A stretch of 64,000 nucleotides of DNA from JANPPS01 sp965246925 (GTDB lineage: Bacteria; Pseudomonadota; Alphaproteobacteria; Acetobacterales; Acetobacteraceae): NCBI GenBank assembly GCA_965246925.1, contig OZ251994.1:3348001-3412000 (forward strand). The letters run 5' to 3'. The translations under genes and the position numbers were made by a program. How positions within the stretch are numbered: the stretch's first letter is position 1; every line of letters starts with the position of its first letter. Below the pieces are notes generated by a model. That model worked only from the letters and a program-made list of their open reading frames with translations. It ran no database searches and had not been told where the DNA came from. Of this stretch, positions 35,970-44,238 are shown piece by piece.

Positions 35970-36686
35970 TTAATAAGACGTGTTTGGGCTGCCCGAGTTT
36001 CCCGGTGCGAGCAAAGCCTGAGCCGCAGGCGTAAAGCCCTGGGCTTCGTGCAGCAAGAGTCCAGGCTCCACCCGGTCCGCCGCGCGGCTGCCGGCTGTGC
36101 CTTGCAGGATGATGAGCTTAGCGGGCCGCCCCGCCCGGGGCCACAAAGGGACGAGGACCAGGCCGCCGAGCCCTGCCTTACGCGCCGCCGCCGCCGCCCG
36201 GCCGAACTGCGCCGCCGGGATCAGCACCGTGACGGTGCCGCGGGCACGAACCAGCCGGCGCAGGGCCAACAGCCACTCCGCCAGCAGCCCGGGCCCGGCA
36301 CGCTTGGCGAACGCCTTGATGGGGGAGGGGGTGCCCGCCGCATCGTGCCAGGGCGGATTGGCAAAGGCGTGGTCGAACGGAGCGGTTTTGATTGCGGTGA
36401 TGTCCGCCTGCATGATCTCGGCCGTCATACCATTCAGCGCCATGTTCCCGCGGGCCAGCGCGGCCATGTCAGGGTCCCGCTCCACCCCCACGCCGGTCGC
36501 GCCGGGGACGCGGTGCAGCAGGCATAGAAGACCGGCACCGGCGCCGCATCCGGCCTCCAGCACGCGGTCGCCGGCCCGGGCCGGGATATAGGCAGCCAGG
36601 ATCACCGGCTCGATCCCGGTGCGGTAGCCCTGGGCCGGCTGACGGTAGCGGAGGCGCCCGCCGAGCAGCGTGCCCTCGGTCTGCAT
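35970..36686 (-). CDS. TrmN6-like tRNA/DNA adenine-N6 methyltransferase
   Basis: A 238-residue class I SAM methyltransferase. Motif I is LEAGCGAGAGLLCLL, the acidic ribose-binding strand GVGVERDPDM, and the catalytic motif IV is FANPPWHDAAG, the NPPW type used for N6-adenine methylation. The N-terminal GGRLRYRQPAQGYRTGIEPVIL is typical of TrmN6 (m6A37 of tRNA-Val). The ATG at 36686 shares its A with the stop of the DUF2007 gene (TGATG); a TTG one codon earlier is the only extension. Confidence 0.88.
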   Translation of the reverse strand: MQTEGTLLGGRLRYRQPAQGYRTGIEPVILAAYIPARAGDRVLEAGCGAGAGLLCLLHRVPGATGVGVERDPDMAALARGNMALNGMTAEIMQADITAIKTAPFDHAFANPPWHDAAGTPSPIKAFAKRAGPGLLAEWLLALRRLVRARGTVTVLIPAAQFGRAAAAARKAGLGGLVLVPLWPRAGRPAKLIILQGTAGSRAADRVEPGLLLHEAQGFTPAAQALLAPGNSGSPNTSY

Positions 36687-36892
36687 CAAGCGAGGCCGGC
36701 CTCCGCCAGCACGCGCCTGGCTTGCCGCTCGTCTTCGGCCAGCACGGCGAGGCGGCGGGGAATCGCGCCGATGCTGCCCTCGACCGCGCTCACGTGGCCG
36801 TCCAGCAGGACGGATTCGATGCCGGCGTCGCGCAGCACGGCGCCGACAAAGCTGAGTTGCACCGGGTCATTCGACAGCAGCAGCGTACGCAA
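36686..36892 (-). CDS. DUF2007 domain protein
   Basis: A 68-residue small protein: MRTLLLSNDPVQLSFVGAVL, IESVLLDGHVSAVEGSIGAI and RRLAVLAEDERQARRVLAEAG, a complete DUF2007 (putative signal-transducing) domain. Overlaps the methyltransferase start; the pair is widely conserved in alphaproteobacteria. It is divergent from the polyprenyl synthase gene with about 110 bases between. Confidence 0.88.
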   Translation of the reverse strand: MRTLLLSNDPVQLSFVGAVLRDAGIESVLLDGHVSAVEGSIGAIPRRLAVLAEDERQARRVLAEAGLA

Positions 36893-37000
36893 GGGCGTAT
36901 CCTAGAGGTGGGTTGCCTTGACCCCTTTTCCGGGCCGCCGATATGGTGCCCTAGCGGTAGCCCCGGTCAACCGCCCGGATATCGCGATCAGGAGTAGAGC

Positions 37001-38032
37001 TTGGGCGTCGTCACCAATCCACTGCCATCCGCGAGCCCCAGCATCCGCGCGGGGGGTGACGCGCTGTCTGCCCTGGTGGCGCTGCTGGGGCCGGACCTGG
37101 CCGCGTGCAACCGCAGCATCGTATCGCGCATGGATAGCCCGGTGGCGCTCATCCCGCAGCTGGCTGCGCATATCGTGGCGGCGGGCGGCAAGCGGCTCCG
37201 CCCGTTGCTCACCTTGGCCAGCGCCCGCCTGTGCGGGTATGAGGGCACCCGGCATATCGAGCTGGCGGCGTGCGTCGAGTTCATTCACACCGCGACGCTG
37301 CTGCATGATGATGTCGTGGACGAAAGCGTGTTGCGCCGGGGGCTCAGCAGCGCCAATGCGGTGTTCGGCAACAAGGCGTCCGTGCTGGTGGGGGATTTCC
37401 TGTTCGCGCGCGCGTTCCAGCTGATGGTGGCGGATGGGTCGCTGAAGGTGCTGGGCATTTTGTCGCACGCGGCGGCGACCATCGCCGAGGGCGAGGTGCT
37501 GCAGCTGGTGACGCAGAACGACCTCAGCACGTCGGAGGAGCGGTACCTGGACGTGGTGCGCGGAAAGACCGCCGCCCTGTTCGACGCCGCTTGCCGGGTG
37601 GGTGCGGTGGTGGCGGACCGTCCGGTGACGGAGGAGCAGGCGCTGTCCGAATACGGCGCCAACCTCGGCATGGCGTTTCAGCTGGTGGATGACGCGCTGG
37701 ATTACTCCGCCGACCAGATGACGCTGGGCAAGACCGTGGGCGACGATTTCCGCGAGGGGAAGATCACCTTGCCGGTGCTGGCGGCGTATCACGCCGGGTC
37801 GGCCGAAGAGCGGGCATTCTGGGTGCGCACGATCGAGGCGAGCGAGCAGAACGACGCCGACCTCGACCGGGCGATGGCCATGATGGACGCACGCGGGGCC
37901 ATTTCCGCCACGCTCCGCCACGCCGGGCGGTTCGTGGCGGACGCGAAGGCGGCGCTGGCGGTGTTTCCGGACAGCCCGGTGCGCCAGGCGCTGCTGGACG
38001 TGGCGGACTTTACCGTGAGCCGGGTGAGCTAG
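37001..38032 (+). CDS. ispB: Polyprenyl (octa/decaprenyl) diphosphate synthase
   Basis: A 343-residue trans-prenyltransferase making the long isoprenoid side chain of ubiquinone from FPP/GPP and IPP. Both aspartate-rich motifs are present (LLHDDVVDE first, QLVDDALDY second), plus GGKRLRP and GKTAALF. The start is TTG with CAGGAG six bases upstream; the nearest ATG lies far into the conserved region. Small-residue choice before the first motif (FIHTATLLHDD) fits a long-chain product. Chain length cannot be told from this alone. Confidence 0.93.
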   Translation: MGVVTNPLPSASPSIRAGGDALSALVALLGPDLAACNRSIVSRMDSPVALIPQLAAHIVAAGGKRLRPLLTLASARLCGYEGTRHIELAACVEFIHTATLLHDDVVDESVLRRGLSSANAVFGNKASVLVGDFLFARAFQLMVADGSLKVLGILSHAAATIAEGEVLQLVTQNDLSTSEERYLDVVRGKTAALFDAACRVGAVVADRPVTEEQALSEYGANLGMAFQLVDDALDYSADQMTLGKTVGDDFREGKITLPVLAAYHAGSAEERAFWVRTIEASEQNDADLDRAMAMMDARGAISATLRHAGRFVADAKAALAVFPDSPVRQALLDVADFTVSRVS

Positions 38033-38424
38033 ATCGACGACTCCGCCGCGATGCGGTGATCTAGATTCTCGATCCAGCCATTGTAGTTCCGGTGGATCAT
38101 TGGTGCGGAATGACCCTCGTAGGTGCCTGCCGGCGTGTAGTTAAGGTCGGAGCTGGAGACGTAGCGGATCGAATATGCCGTCCGGTCATACGGCACGTCC
38201 ACCACGGCTTGGTGCGTGCGCAGGTTGAGCGTGCCGCGGATGACGCCCGGCCGCTCCTCCACCATGATCCAGCCGAGCGAGGCGCCGGCGCGCTTGATCT
38301 GCAGAGCCCGTTGCGCCATGGGCGCCTGGCCCACGAAGGCAGTTTGGTTGACGTCATGCACCGGCATGAGCCCGGCGCACCCTGCCATGGCCAGCAACGA
38401 TACTGCGAGTAGTCCACGCAACAT
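38029..38424 (-). CDS. Small lipoprotein, unknown function
   Basis: A 131-residue protein with a lipoprotein signal MLRGLLAVSLLAMAGC, Cys16 being the lipidation site. The mature part contains IMVEERPGVIRGTLNLRTHQAVVDV and YVSSSDLNYTPAGTYEGHS; it looks like a compact beta-domain, similar in tone to small outer-membrane or periplasmic proteins of unknown role. Its stop overlaps the ispB stop by 4 bp in convergent orientation. Confidence 0.75.
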   Translation of the reverse strand: MLRGLLAVSLLAMAGCAGLMPVHDVNQTAFVGQAPMAQRALQIKRAGASLGWIMVEERPGVIRGTLNLRTHQAVVDVPYDRTAYSIRYVSSSDLNYTPAGTYEGHSAPMIHRNYNGWIENLDHRIAAESSI

Positions 38425-38454
38425 TGTTAATACTCCAATTACAGCTGCATTATA

Positions 38455-38961
38455 TTACCGGCCCGGCAGGTCGAACACCAGACAGGTCGTGCTGGCCGTC
38501 GCATATAGGCGTCCGGAGGCGTCCTTGATCGTGCCCTCCGCCACTGCCGCCTGCCGCCCGGCGTGCACCACGCGGCCCTCACCCCGCAGCACCCCCGTGC
38601 TGGCCAGCACGGCACGGATGTAGTTCACCTTGATTTCCAGCGTCGTATAGCCCCGCCCAGCCGGGAGGGTGGAGTGGACCGCGCAGCCCATCACGCTATC
38701 TAGCAGCGTGGCCAGCAGCCCGCCATGGACGGAGCCGAGCGGATTGAGCAGGTGCTCGCCCGGCTCCAAGGTCATCACGACCCGCCCGTGCTCGACCTCG
38801 CTCATGCCCAAGCCCAGCAACAGCGCGAACGGCGCGCGCCCGACCGTGCCGTCCCGCATGGCGTTGAGGTAGTCGAGCCCGGACATCCCCCGCCCCGCCT
38901 CCGCCGCGGCGCGCGGATCGTCCCAGGTCACGACCCGGCGGCGGGTGGTCTCGTCACTCAT
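38455..38961 (-). CDS. PaaI-family hotdog thioesterase
   Basis: About 168 residues with a single hotdog fold: LEPGEHLLNPLGSVHGGLLATLLDSVMGCAV (HGG motif with catalytic Asp downstream) and TTLEIKVNYIRAVLASTGVL. It hydrolyses acyl-CoA esters, typically aromatic or medium-chain. The ATG at 38961 (MSDETTRRR) is preferred to one five codons upstream. An N-terminal roughly 45-residue extension (WDDPRAAAEAGRGMSGLDYL) is common in alphaproteobacterial members. Confidence 0.88.
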   Translation of the reverse strand: MSDETTRRRVVTWDDPRAAAEAGRGMSGLDYLNAMRDGTVGRAPFALLLGLGMSEVEHGRVVMTLEPGEHLLNPLGSVHGGLLATLLDSVMGCAVHSTLPAGRGYTTLEIKVNYIRAVLASTGVLRGEGRVVHAGRQAAVAEGTIKDASGRLYATASTTCLVFDLPGR

Positions 38962-39060
38962 CGGCATGCTCCACAATGCTTAGGCTTGATGCCCGCCACT
39001 GGACCCTTCGACAAGCCGGGCCGGCACTGCCACAGTGCTTGGAACCGAAGGAGCCCGACC

Positions 39061-40638
39061 ATGCCGACCCGCCGCGCCCTGCTCGCCACGCCGCTGATCT
39101 GGGCCGCGCTGCCCGCGCTGGCCGACACGCCGAAGGACACGGTCGTCATGGCGAAGCGGATCGATGACATCATCAGCCTCGATCCCGCCGAGAGCTTCGA
39201 GTATTCCGGCAACGAGATCAGCGGCAACATCTACGAGAAGCTGGTGAGCCCGGCGGCCAGCGACCCTACCAGGATCGAGCCGGAGCTGGCGGAGTCCTGG
39301 AGCAACAGCGAGGACGGCCTCACTTGGACGTTCAAGCTTGCCGACCGCCGCTTCGCCTCCGGCGCGCCGGTGACGGCCGAGGATGTCGCGTGGAGCCTGC
39401 AGCGTGCGGTGATGCTGAACAAGGCGCCGGGGTTCATCATCAGCCAGTTCGGCTTCACCCCGGCCAACGTGGCCGAGCGGATCCGCGCGACGGACCCGCG
39501 CACGCTGATGATCCAGATCGCCGAGCGGGAGGCGCCGACGTTCCTGCTATATTGCCTGTCTGCCAACGTGGGCGGCGTGGTGGAAAAGGCGGTGGCGATG
39601 GCGCACGCGGCCGGCAACGATCTCGGCAACGGATGGCTCAAGACCAACAGCGCCGGGTCGGGGCCGTGGGTGCTGCGTACGGCGCGGGCGAGCGAGCTGG
39701 TGGCGCTGGACGCCAACACGCATCATCCGAAGCCGCCCGCAGCCCGGCGCATGATCATCCGGCACGTGGCGGACCCGTCCGTGCAGCTATTGCTGCTGCA
39801 GCAGGGGGACGCCGATATCGTGCGGGACCTGCTGCCGGAGGGGATCAAGGCCGCCCGGGCCAACCCGGCCTTCGAGGTCGTCGGCGTCGCTAAGGCGAGC
39901 CTGGTGCACCTGTCGATGAACGTCCGCAACCCGTTCCTGGCGCATCCCGAGGTGCGGGAGGCGCTGCGCTGGGCGATCGACTACGGGTCCATCGCCACCA
40001 ATCTCACGCCCGAGACGTATGACGTGCATCAGGCGTTCCTGCCGAAGGGCTTTCCCGCGGCGCTGACCGAAACGCCGTATCATTATGACCCCGCGCACGC
40101 CCGCGCTTTGCTGGCGCAGGCCGGGTTCCCGGACGGAATCGACCTGCAATTCGACCACGCCAACAGCTCCCCCCGGCTCGAGATCGCGCAGGCGCTGCAG
40201 GCGCAGATGCGGGAGGCTGGCATCCGGTTGACGCTGATCGCCGGGGAGGGGCGGCAGGTGCTGACCAAGATCCGCGCCCGGCAGCACCAGCTGGCGATCT
40301 CGTTGTGGGGCAGCGACTATTTCGATCCGCACAGCAACGCTCAGACGTTCTGCGTAAACGACGACAACTCGGACGCCAGCACCAACCGCACGACGGCCTG
40401 GAACCAGGCCTGGTCCGACCCGGAGCTCAGCGCCCGCGCCCTGGCTGCGGTGCGGGAGCAGGACGCGGCGAGGCGGGTCACGCTGTACGAAGGCCTGCAG
40501 CGGGACGTGATGCAGCGGGGCCCCTACGCGATCATGCTGCAGGAAACCAGCGTCGCCGTGCTGCGCCGGCCCACGCACGGTCTGCAACTTGGCCCGCTCT
40601 CGGACCGGACGGTCTATGCGCCCATTGCGAAGTCCTGA
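39061..40638 (+). CDS. Peptide/oligopeptide ABC transporter substrate-binding protein (family 5)
   Basis: A 525-residue periplasmic protein. Signal peptide MPTRRALLATPLIWAALPALA, then the family 5 opening (DDIISLDPAESFEYSGNEI), the signature LAESWSNSEDGLTWTFKLADRRFASGAPVTAEDVAWSLQR split over residues 75-120, and a C-terminal lobe with GSDYFDPHSNAQTF. AAGGAG precedes the ATG. No permease or ATPase genes are adjacent, so it is an orphan binding protein or serves a distant transporter. Confidence 0.9.
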   Translation: MPTRRALLATPLIWAALPALADTPKDTVVMAKRIDDIISLDPAESFEYSGNEISGNIYEKLVSPAASDPTRIEPELAESWSNSEDGLTWTFKLADRRFASGAPVTAEDVAWSLQRAVMLNKAPGFIISQFGFTPANVAERIRATDPRTLMIQIAEREAPTFLLYCLSANVGGVVEKAVAMAHAAGNDLGNGWLKTNSAGSGPWVLRTARASELVALDANTHHPKPPAARRMIIRHVADPSVQLLLLQQGDADIVRDLLPEGIKAARANPAFEVVGVAKASLVHLSMNVRNPFLAHPEVREALRWAIDYGSIATNLTPETYDVHQAFLPKGFPAALTETPYHYDPAHARALLAQAGFPDGIDLQFDHANSSPRLEIAQALQAQMREAGIRLTLIAGEGRQVLTKIRARQHQLAISLWGSDYFDPHSNAQTFCVNDDNSDASTNRTTAWNQAWSDPELSARALAAVREQDAARRVTLYEGLQRDVMQRGPYAIMLQETSVAVLRRPTHGLQLGPLSDRTVYAPIAKS

Positions 40639-40694
40639 CGGGCGCGCTTCTTGGCGTGCGGTCCTTTGACAGGCTCGGGACTGCCCCGCTCGTC

Positions 40695-40800
40695 CTAGAG
40701 CACTTTCCGACCAGGCGGAGTCGCCTGGTCGGAAGTAGTGCTCGCCAAAACCAAGAAGCTAGCGCGCAAACCGATCCACTTCGATCGGATTGCGCTCTAG
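40695..40800. repeat. 106-bp MITE-like palindromic element
   Basis: Bounded by inverted 7-mers CTAGAGC (40695-40701) and GCTCTAG (40794-40800). Inside are two further palindromes: CCGACCAGGCG/CGCCTGGTCGG (40707-40717 with 40722-40732) and CCGATC/GATCGG (40771-40776 with 40783-40788). It lies between convergent genes and its right end provides the stop codon of the minus-strand repeat protein. It resembles dispersed palindromic elements of alphaproteobacteria. Confidence 0.75.
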
Positions 40801-41327
40801 GTCTGAGGGTCCGTCGTCAGGACCTTTAATCCAACGAGGCGGGAGAGGGGGGCCGGGTCGCTGGAGAGGACTGGCATGCCGATCAGGCGGGAGAACGGTG
40901 CGGCTTTGCTCGTCAGGACCGGCATGGCCGTGAGGTTCGATAGCGGGGCCGCGCGGCCTAAAAGCTTGGTCTGCGAGCGCTGACGCTTGGTGAGGGTGGG
41001 TAGGCCCAGCAGACGGGATAGCGGGGCGGCCTCGTGCGACAGCAGCGGCCAGCCGAGCGCGGTGGATAGCGGGGCGGCGACCTTGTGCTGATCATGACCC
41101 GGCGTGCTGTGCTGGGCGCCGGAGTCGGTGACGGGCTCGCCGGGTAGGCCCCGGTTCAAGATCGCCGCGACCCGGCCGGCGGTGCCGAAGGGCGGGTCGG
41201 CCGTCACCAGCACGCCCCCGGCCTGCTGTTCCGTCGCGATACCCACCTTGCCGTATTTGAACTGGCGCAGCTCGGCCACGGCCTGCTGGGCGTCGTCGGG
41301 CTGGCTGAACAGGCGTGAGATCGGCAT
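40797..41327 (-). CDS. Repeat protein linked to the puc operon
   Basis: A 176-residue soluble protein. The N-terminal roughly 70 residues (MPISRLFSQPDDAQQAVAEL, then KVGIATEQQAGGVLVTADPP) resemble a flip-flop-type stress domain (YflT/general-stress-like). The C-terminal roughly 90 residues contain five degenerate 16-residue units based on A-A-P-L-S-R-L-L-G-L-P-V-L-T (for example AAPLSRLLGLPTLTKR, AAPFSRLIGMPVLSSD). CGGAG eight bases upstream supports the start; the gene lies 20 bases after pucC. Its TAG stop is inside a mobile-like repeat, so the natural C-terminus may have been cut. Function unknown. Confidence 0.7.
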   Translation of the reverse strand: MPISRLFSQPDDAQQAVAELRQFKYGKVGIATEQQAGGVLVTADPPFGTAGRVAAILNRGLPGEPVTDSGAQHSTPGHDQHKVAAPLSTALGWPLLSHEAAPLSRLLGLPTLTKRQRSQTKLLGRAAPLSNLTAMPVLTSKAAPFSRLIGMPVLSSDPAPLSRLVGLKVLTTDPQT

Positions 41328-41347
41328 GCTGAGGTCTCCGTTGGTGA

Positions 41348-42739
41348 TCAGGTCGCGGGATAGGCGGACGCTGGGCGGGATGCGCGGCAGAGGGGCAGCA
41401 TGGCCACCAACGCCGCACCGAGCAGCAGGATTTCGATCGAGTAGACGACGTCGTAGCCGACTGCGGCGCCCCAGCCCGGTAGCACATGGGCCACTCCGTC
41501 ACGGAGCACGCCTCCGAGTGCGATGGCGACGCCCGCGGCCGATGCCTGCACCGCGCCCCAGGCGCCCAAGGCCAGGCCCGCCTGCTGCGCCGGCGCATGC
41601 TGCATGGTGGCGGTGAGCGTGCCGTGCCCGAACAGCCCGGCGCCGCAGCCGATCAGCAATGTGCCCAGCGCAAACATTGGTGGCGAGGCTAGAGGTGCGG
41701 CAATGATCACCAGCAGAAAGGCAGGCACGCCCAGCAGCGCCGCGTAGGCTGCCACCCGGAACGGGTCCGCGCCCCGGCTCAGTACGCGGGAGGCCAGGGC
41801 GAACCCCAGCAGCCCGCCTATTGCCAGCACCGCGGTGAGCTTGGTGGTGTCACCCACCGTCAGATGCAGCACCTGGCCGCCGAACGGCTCGAGCAGCACG
41901 TCTTCCATGCTGAATGCCATGGTGCCGAGGCCTACCGCCAGGAGGCGGCGTACGGCCTGGGTGCCCTCAGTCATGCGGTCCCAGGATTGGCGGAAGCTGG
42001 GCGCCTGCCGGATCTCGGTGGGGCGGTGCTGGCGGCCCTCCTGTTTCCAGATCGCGACCGTGTTCAGCACGATGGTCACGATGGCTGCGGCTTGAATCAC
42101 CTGGATCAGCCGGCCCGGCGTGAAGTCTGCGAGGAACGCCCCGAACAGCAGCGCGCTCGCGACCATCGCCAGCAGCAGCATGACATACATGAGGCCCACG
42201 ACCTGCGGCTGCGACCCGGTGGGCGCGAGGTCGGTGGCCAGCGCGAGGCCGATGGTCTGCGTGGTGTGCATCCCGGCGCCCACCAGCAGGAACGCGAGGC
42301 CGGCGCCGAGCCACCCGACGAACGCAGGTGCCGCGCTGGCGTTACCGAGGCCGGACAGCACCAGGATGGCGAACGGCATGATGGCCAGGCCGCCGAACTG
42401 GATCATGGTGCCGCGGAAGATGAACGGCACGCGGCGCCAGCCGAGCGCCGAGCGGTAGGTGTCCGATTTGAAGCCGATCAGCGCGCGGAACGGCGCGGCG
42501 ATGAGCGGGAGCGAGATCATGATGCCGACCAGCGACGCCGGAACGCCGAGTTCCACGATCATGACGCGGTTCAGTGTGCCCACGAGCAACACCAGCGCCA
42601 TGCCGACCGAAACTTGAAATAGCGAGAGCCGTAGCAGCCGGGGTAGCGGCAGATCGGGCGTGGCCGCGTCCGCGAACGGGAGGAAGCGGGGGCCGAGGCC
42701 GATCCAGGCCCCCATCAGGCGGCGGCTGACGTGGTTCAT
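41348..42739 (-). CDS. pucC: PucC-family (BCD) protein for LH2 assembly
   Basis: A 463-residue, 12-helix member of the bacteriochlorophyll-delivery branch of the major facilitators. Typical stretches: LLRLSLFQVSVGMALVLLVG, GFKSDTYRSALGWRRVPFI, MHTTQTIGLALATDLAP and MEDVLLEPFGGQVL. PucC-type proteins help insert pigment or stabilise antenna polypeptides during light-harvesting complex assembly in the cytoplasmic membrane. It lies 45 bases after pucA in the same direction, the classic pucBAC order. Confidence 0.95.
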   Translation of the reverse strand: MNHVSRRLMGAWIGLGPRFLPFADAATPDLPLPRLLRLSLFQVSVGMALVLLVGTLNRVMIVELGVPASLVGIMISLPLIAAPFRALIGFKSDTYRSALGWRRVPFIFRGTMIQFGGLAIMPFAILVLSGLGNASAAPAFVGWLGAGLAFLLVGAGMHTTQTIGLALATDLAPTGSQPQVVGLMYVMLLLAMVASALLFGAFLADFTPGRLIQVIQAAAIVTIVLNTVAIWKQEGRQHRPTEIRQAPSFRQSWDRMTEGTQAVRRLLAVGLGTMAFSMEDVLLEPFGGQVLHLTVGDTTKLTAVLAIGGLLGFALASRVLSRGADPFRVAAYAALLGVPAFLLVIIAAPLASPPMFALGTLLIGCGAGLFGHGTLTATMQHAPAQQAGLALGAWGAVQASAAGVAIALGGVLRDGVAHVLPGWGAAVGYDVVYSIEILLLGAALVAMLPLCRASRPASAYPAT

Positions 42740-42784
42740 CGCCGGCCCATGCCCGGACGGGTCCAGGCCGGCGATGGGGTCAAG

Positions 42785-43108
42785 CTACTCAGCGCTGGCC
42801 GCACGGAACGCGGCCGGTGCGGCGGAGGGTTCCGTCTGCGGCGTGATCGCGATGGTGAAGGATGCCGGAGTGTTCTCCGCGGCGGCCACCGGGGTCACGG
42901 TCACCGAGTAGGCGCCGGTGGACGCGACAGCCGGTGCTGGTGCAGCGTCGGCCATGCGGGCGCGGGCACCCTGCCAATACGTGCTCATCCAGGTCGTGTG
43001 GGTCATGACGGCAGTGTGCACGATGAACGACGTCACTGCGACGCTGCCGAGAAACAGCGGTAACCCGACAGTCGGGTTCACCACACACCAAATTCTACCT
43101 TGGTTCAT
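42785..43108 (-). CDS. pucA: LH2 antenna alpha subunit with long C-terminal tail
   Basis: A 107-residue protein. Residues 1-47 are a standard LH2 alpha chain: [20 protein letters not shown], a single membrane helix with the bacteriochlorophyll-ligand His31 (IVHTAV), and Tyr44-Trp45 (MSTYWQG). In Rhodoblastus acidophilus LH2 these two aromatic residues go with B850 rather than B820 absorption. Normal alpha chains end around residue 53-70; here an Ala/Pro/Thr-rich tail of about 60 residues ([13 protein letters not shown]..., [14 protein letters not shown]) follows, expected on the periplasmic side. The gene is 12 bases after pucB. Confidence 0.95.
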   Translation of the reverse strand: MNQGRIWCVVNPTVGLPLFLGSVAVTSFIVHTAVMTHTTWMSTYWQGARARMADAAPAPAVASTGAYSVTVTPVAAAENTPASFTIAITPQTEPSAAPAAFRAASAE

Positions 43109-43120
43109 GGTTCGGTCTCC

Positions 43121-43303
43121 TCAGTGCAGCCAGGGGGAGTAGATGTAGGCGAGAAAGTGCGCGAACAGTGAGATGACGAAGAACACGCGGGCGCCGTCGA
43201 TTACGTGACGATGCAATTCTTCGGACTCCACGATCGTGAGGCCGGTCGGCCAAACTCTGTTCGGATCGTCTAGGCCGGCATTACCGGTTTGGCTCATGGA
43301 CAT
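43121..43303 (-). CDS. pucB: LH2 antenna beta subunit
   Basis: A 60-residue single-helix antenna peptide: [20 protein letters not shown], then [20 protein letters not shown]. The His of AHFLA binds B850 bacteriochlorophyll, and the LHRHV His is near the cytoplasmic surface. The ATG at 43303 ([10 protein letters not shown]) follows AAGGAGGG at good spacing. First gene of pucBAC, about 90 bases downstream of two PpsR/CrtJ-type sites. Confidence 0.96.
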   Translation of the reverse strand: MSMSQTGNAGLDDPNRVWPTGLTIVESEELHRHVIDGARVFFVISLFAHFLAYIYSPWLH

Positions 43304-43394
43304 GTTTTGGACCCTCCTTGATTGATGATTGCCGATGGGACGCAGGCTTTGACGGTCAGCCGCCGCTATAACCACGTCCTGCCGTAAGCGCTGC

Positions 43395-43412
43395 TGTCAA
43401 CCCCTCCTGACA
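43395..43412. promoter_or_regulatory. PpsR/CrtJ-type operator, site 1
   Basis: TGT at 43395-43397, twelve bases, ACA at 43410-43412: an exact TGT-N12-ACA palindrome, 92 bp upstream of pucB. PpsR/CrtJ binds such sites to repress photosystem genes under oxygen or light in purple bacteria. Its partner site begins 8 bp further upstream of pucB. Confidence 0.8.
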
Positions 43413-43420
43413 CTTCAAAC

Positions 43421-43438
43421 TGTAAACAATACGCTACA
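43421..43438. promoter_or_regulatory. PpsR/CrtJ-type operator, site 2
   Basis: TGT at 43421-43423, twelve bases, ACA at 43436-43438. The gap of 8 bp from site 1 is the spacing known for cooperative CrtJ binding at Rhodobacter promoters such as bchC. The rest of the 43304-43680 interval shows no gene; the puc promoter must lie here. Confidence 0.8.
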
Positions 43439-43680
43439 GCGGGTCGTTGCCTTGTCAAGGGTTTATGTTTCGCGGTGCAAGGCAGCACCTGCGCAGTTCT
43501 CACGGCTTGACCGGGGATTTGATCTATCGAGGGATTAGGCTTGCCGCCCATGTTGGGGACTGGCGTAGAGCGGCGGCGGCCGGTGTGACCACCAGGTAAA
43601 CCGTCCGAGGCAGGACTGGGCCGAGACCGGCATCGTCGATGAAAAGACAGCGCGGCCTTCAACGGGGCAAGACGCCAAAC

Positions 43681-44229
43681 TCAGAACAGGCTGCTGAACA
43701 GGCCCTGGCGCTTGCGCTGGATGATGGGAGTGTTGCCGGTCGAAGGTGACTGGCCCAGGGCCGCGTTTTCGCGGAGGCGGGCGCTTTCGCGGACGGGGTC
43801 CACCGGCGTGCCGGGCGGTGGAGCGGCCTGCCAGAACAGCAGGCGGTCGGTGAAGGGGCGGCTGGGGGTGTCGAGGGATGCCTCGCCCTCCACCTTGGTG
43901 CGGATGTCGGCCGGGGCTACGGGCCCGGCGGCGGCCAGCAGTGCCTGCTGACCCGGCGTGCTAGCCGCCCGCGGCGCCTGAGCCAGCGCCGCGTCAGGGG
44001 AGAGTACGCTCTCGGCCTGCTGACGCTGCGTCAGCTCCTGCGGGCGGACGGCGCCGGGGCGGGGAGGCCGGATGGTGAGGTCCGGCGGCATCGATAGCGG
44101 GGCGCGGGTGGTGACCTTGAACTCGTCCGGCGCGTCACGGGAAAAGCCGAAGGTGCGGGACAGATCGTCACCGCCGCAGGCCGATAGCGCCAGCAGCGGA
44201 ACGGCGAGGAGGAGAACGGGTGCCTTCAT
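43681..44229 (-). CDS. DUF3035 lipoprotein
   Basis: A 182-residue lipoprotein: MKAPVLLLAVPLLALSAC gives the lipidated Cys18. The conserved DUF3035 segments follow (RDAPDEFKVTTRAPLSMPPD, then LTIRPPRPGAVRPQE). It ends in QRKRQGLFSSLF. It sits nine bases after lspA, the gene for the enzyme that would process its own signal peptide, a conserved alphaproteobacterial order. Function unknown, an outer-membrane role is likely. Confidence 0.88.
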   Translation of the reverse strand: MKAPVLLLAVPLLALSACGGDDLSRTFGFSRDAPDEFKVTTRAPLSMPPDLTIRPPRPGAVRPQELTQRQQAESVLSPDAALAQAPRAASTPGQQALLAAAGPVAPADIRTKVEGEASLDTPSRPFTDRLLFWQAAPPPGTPVDPVRESARLRENAALGQSPSTGNTPIIQRKRQGLFSSLF

Positions 44230-44238
44230 GCCAGCTAC

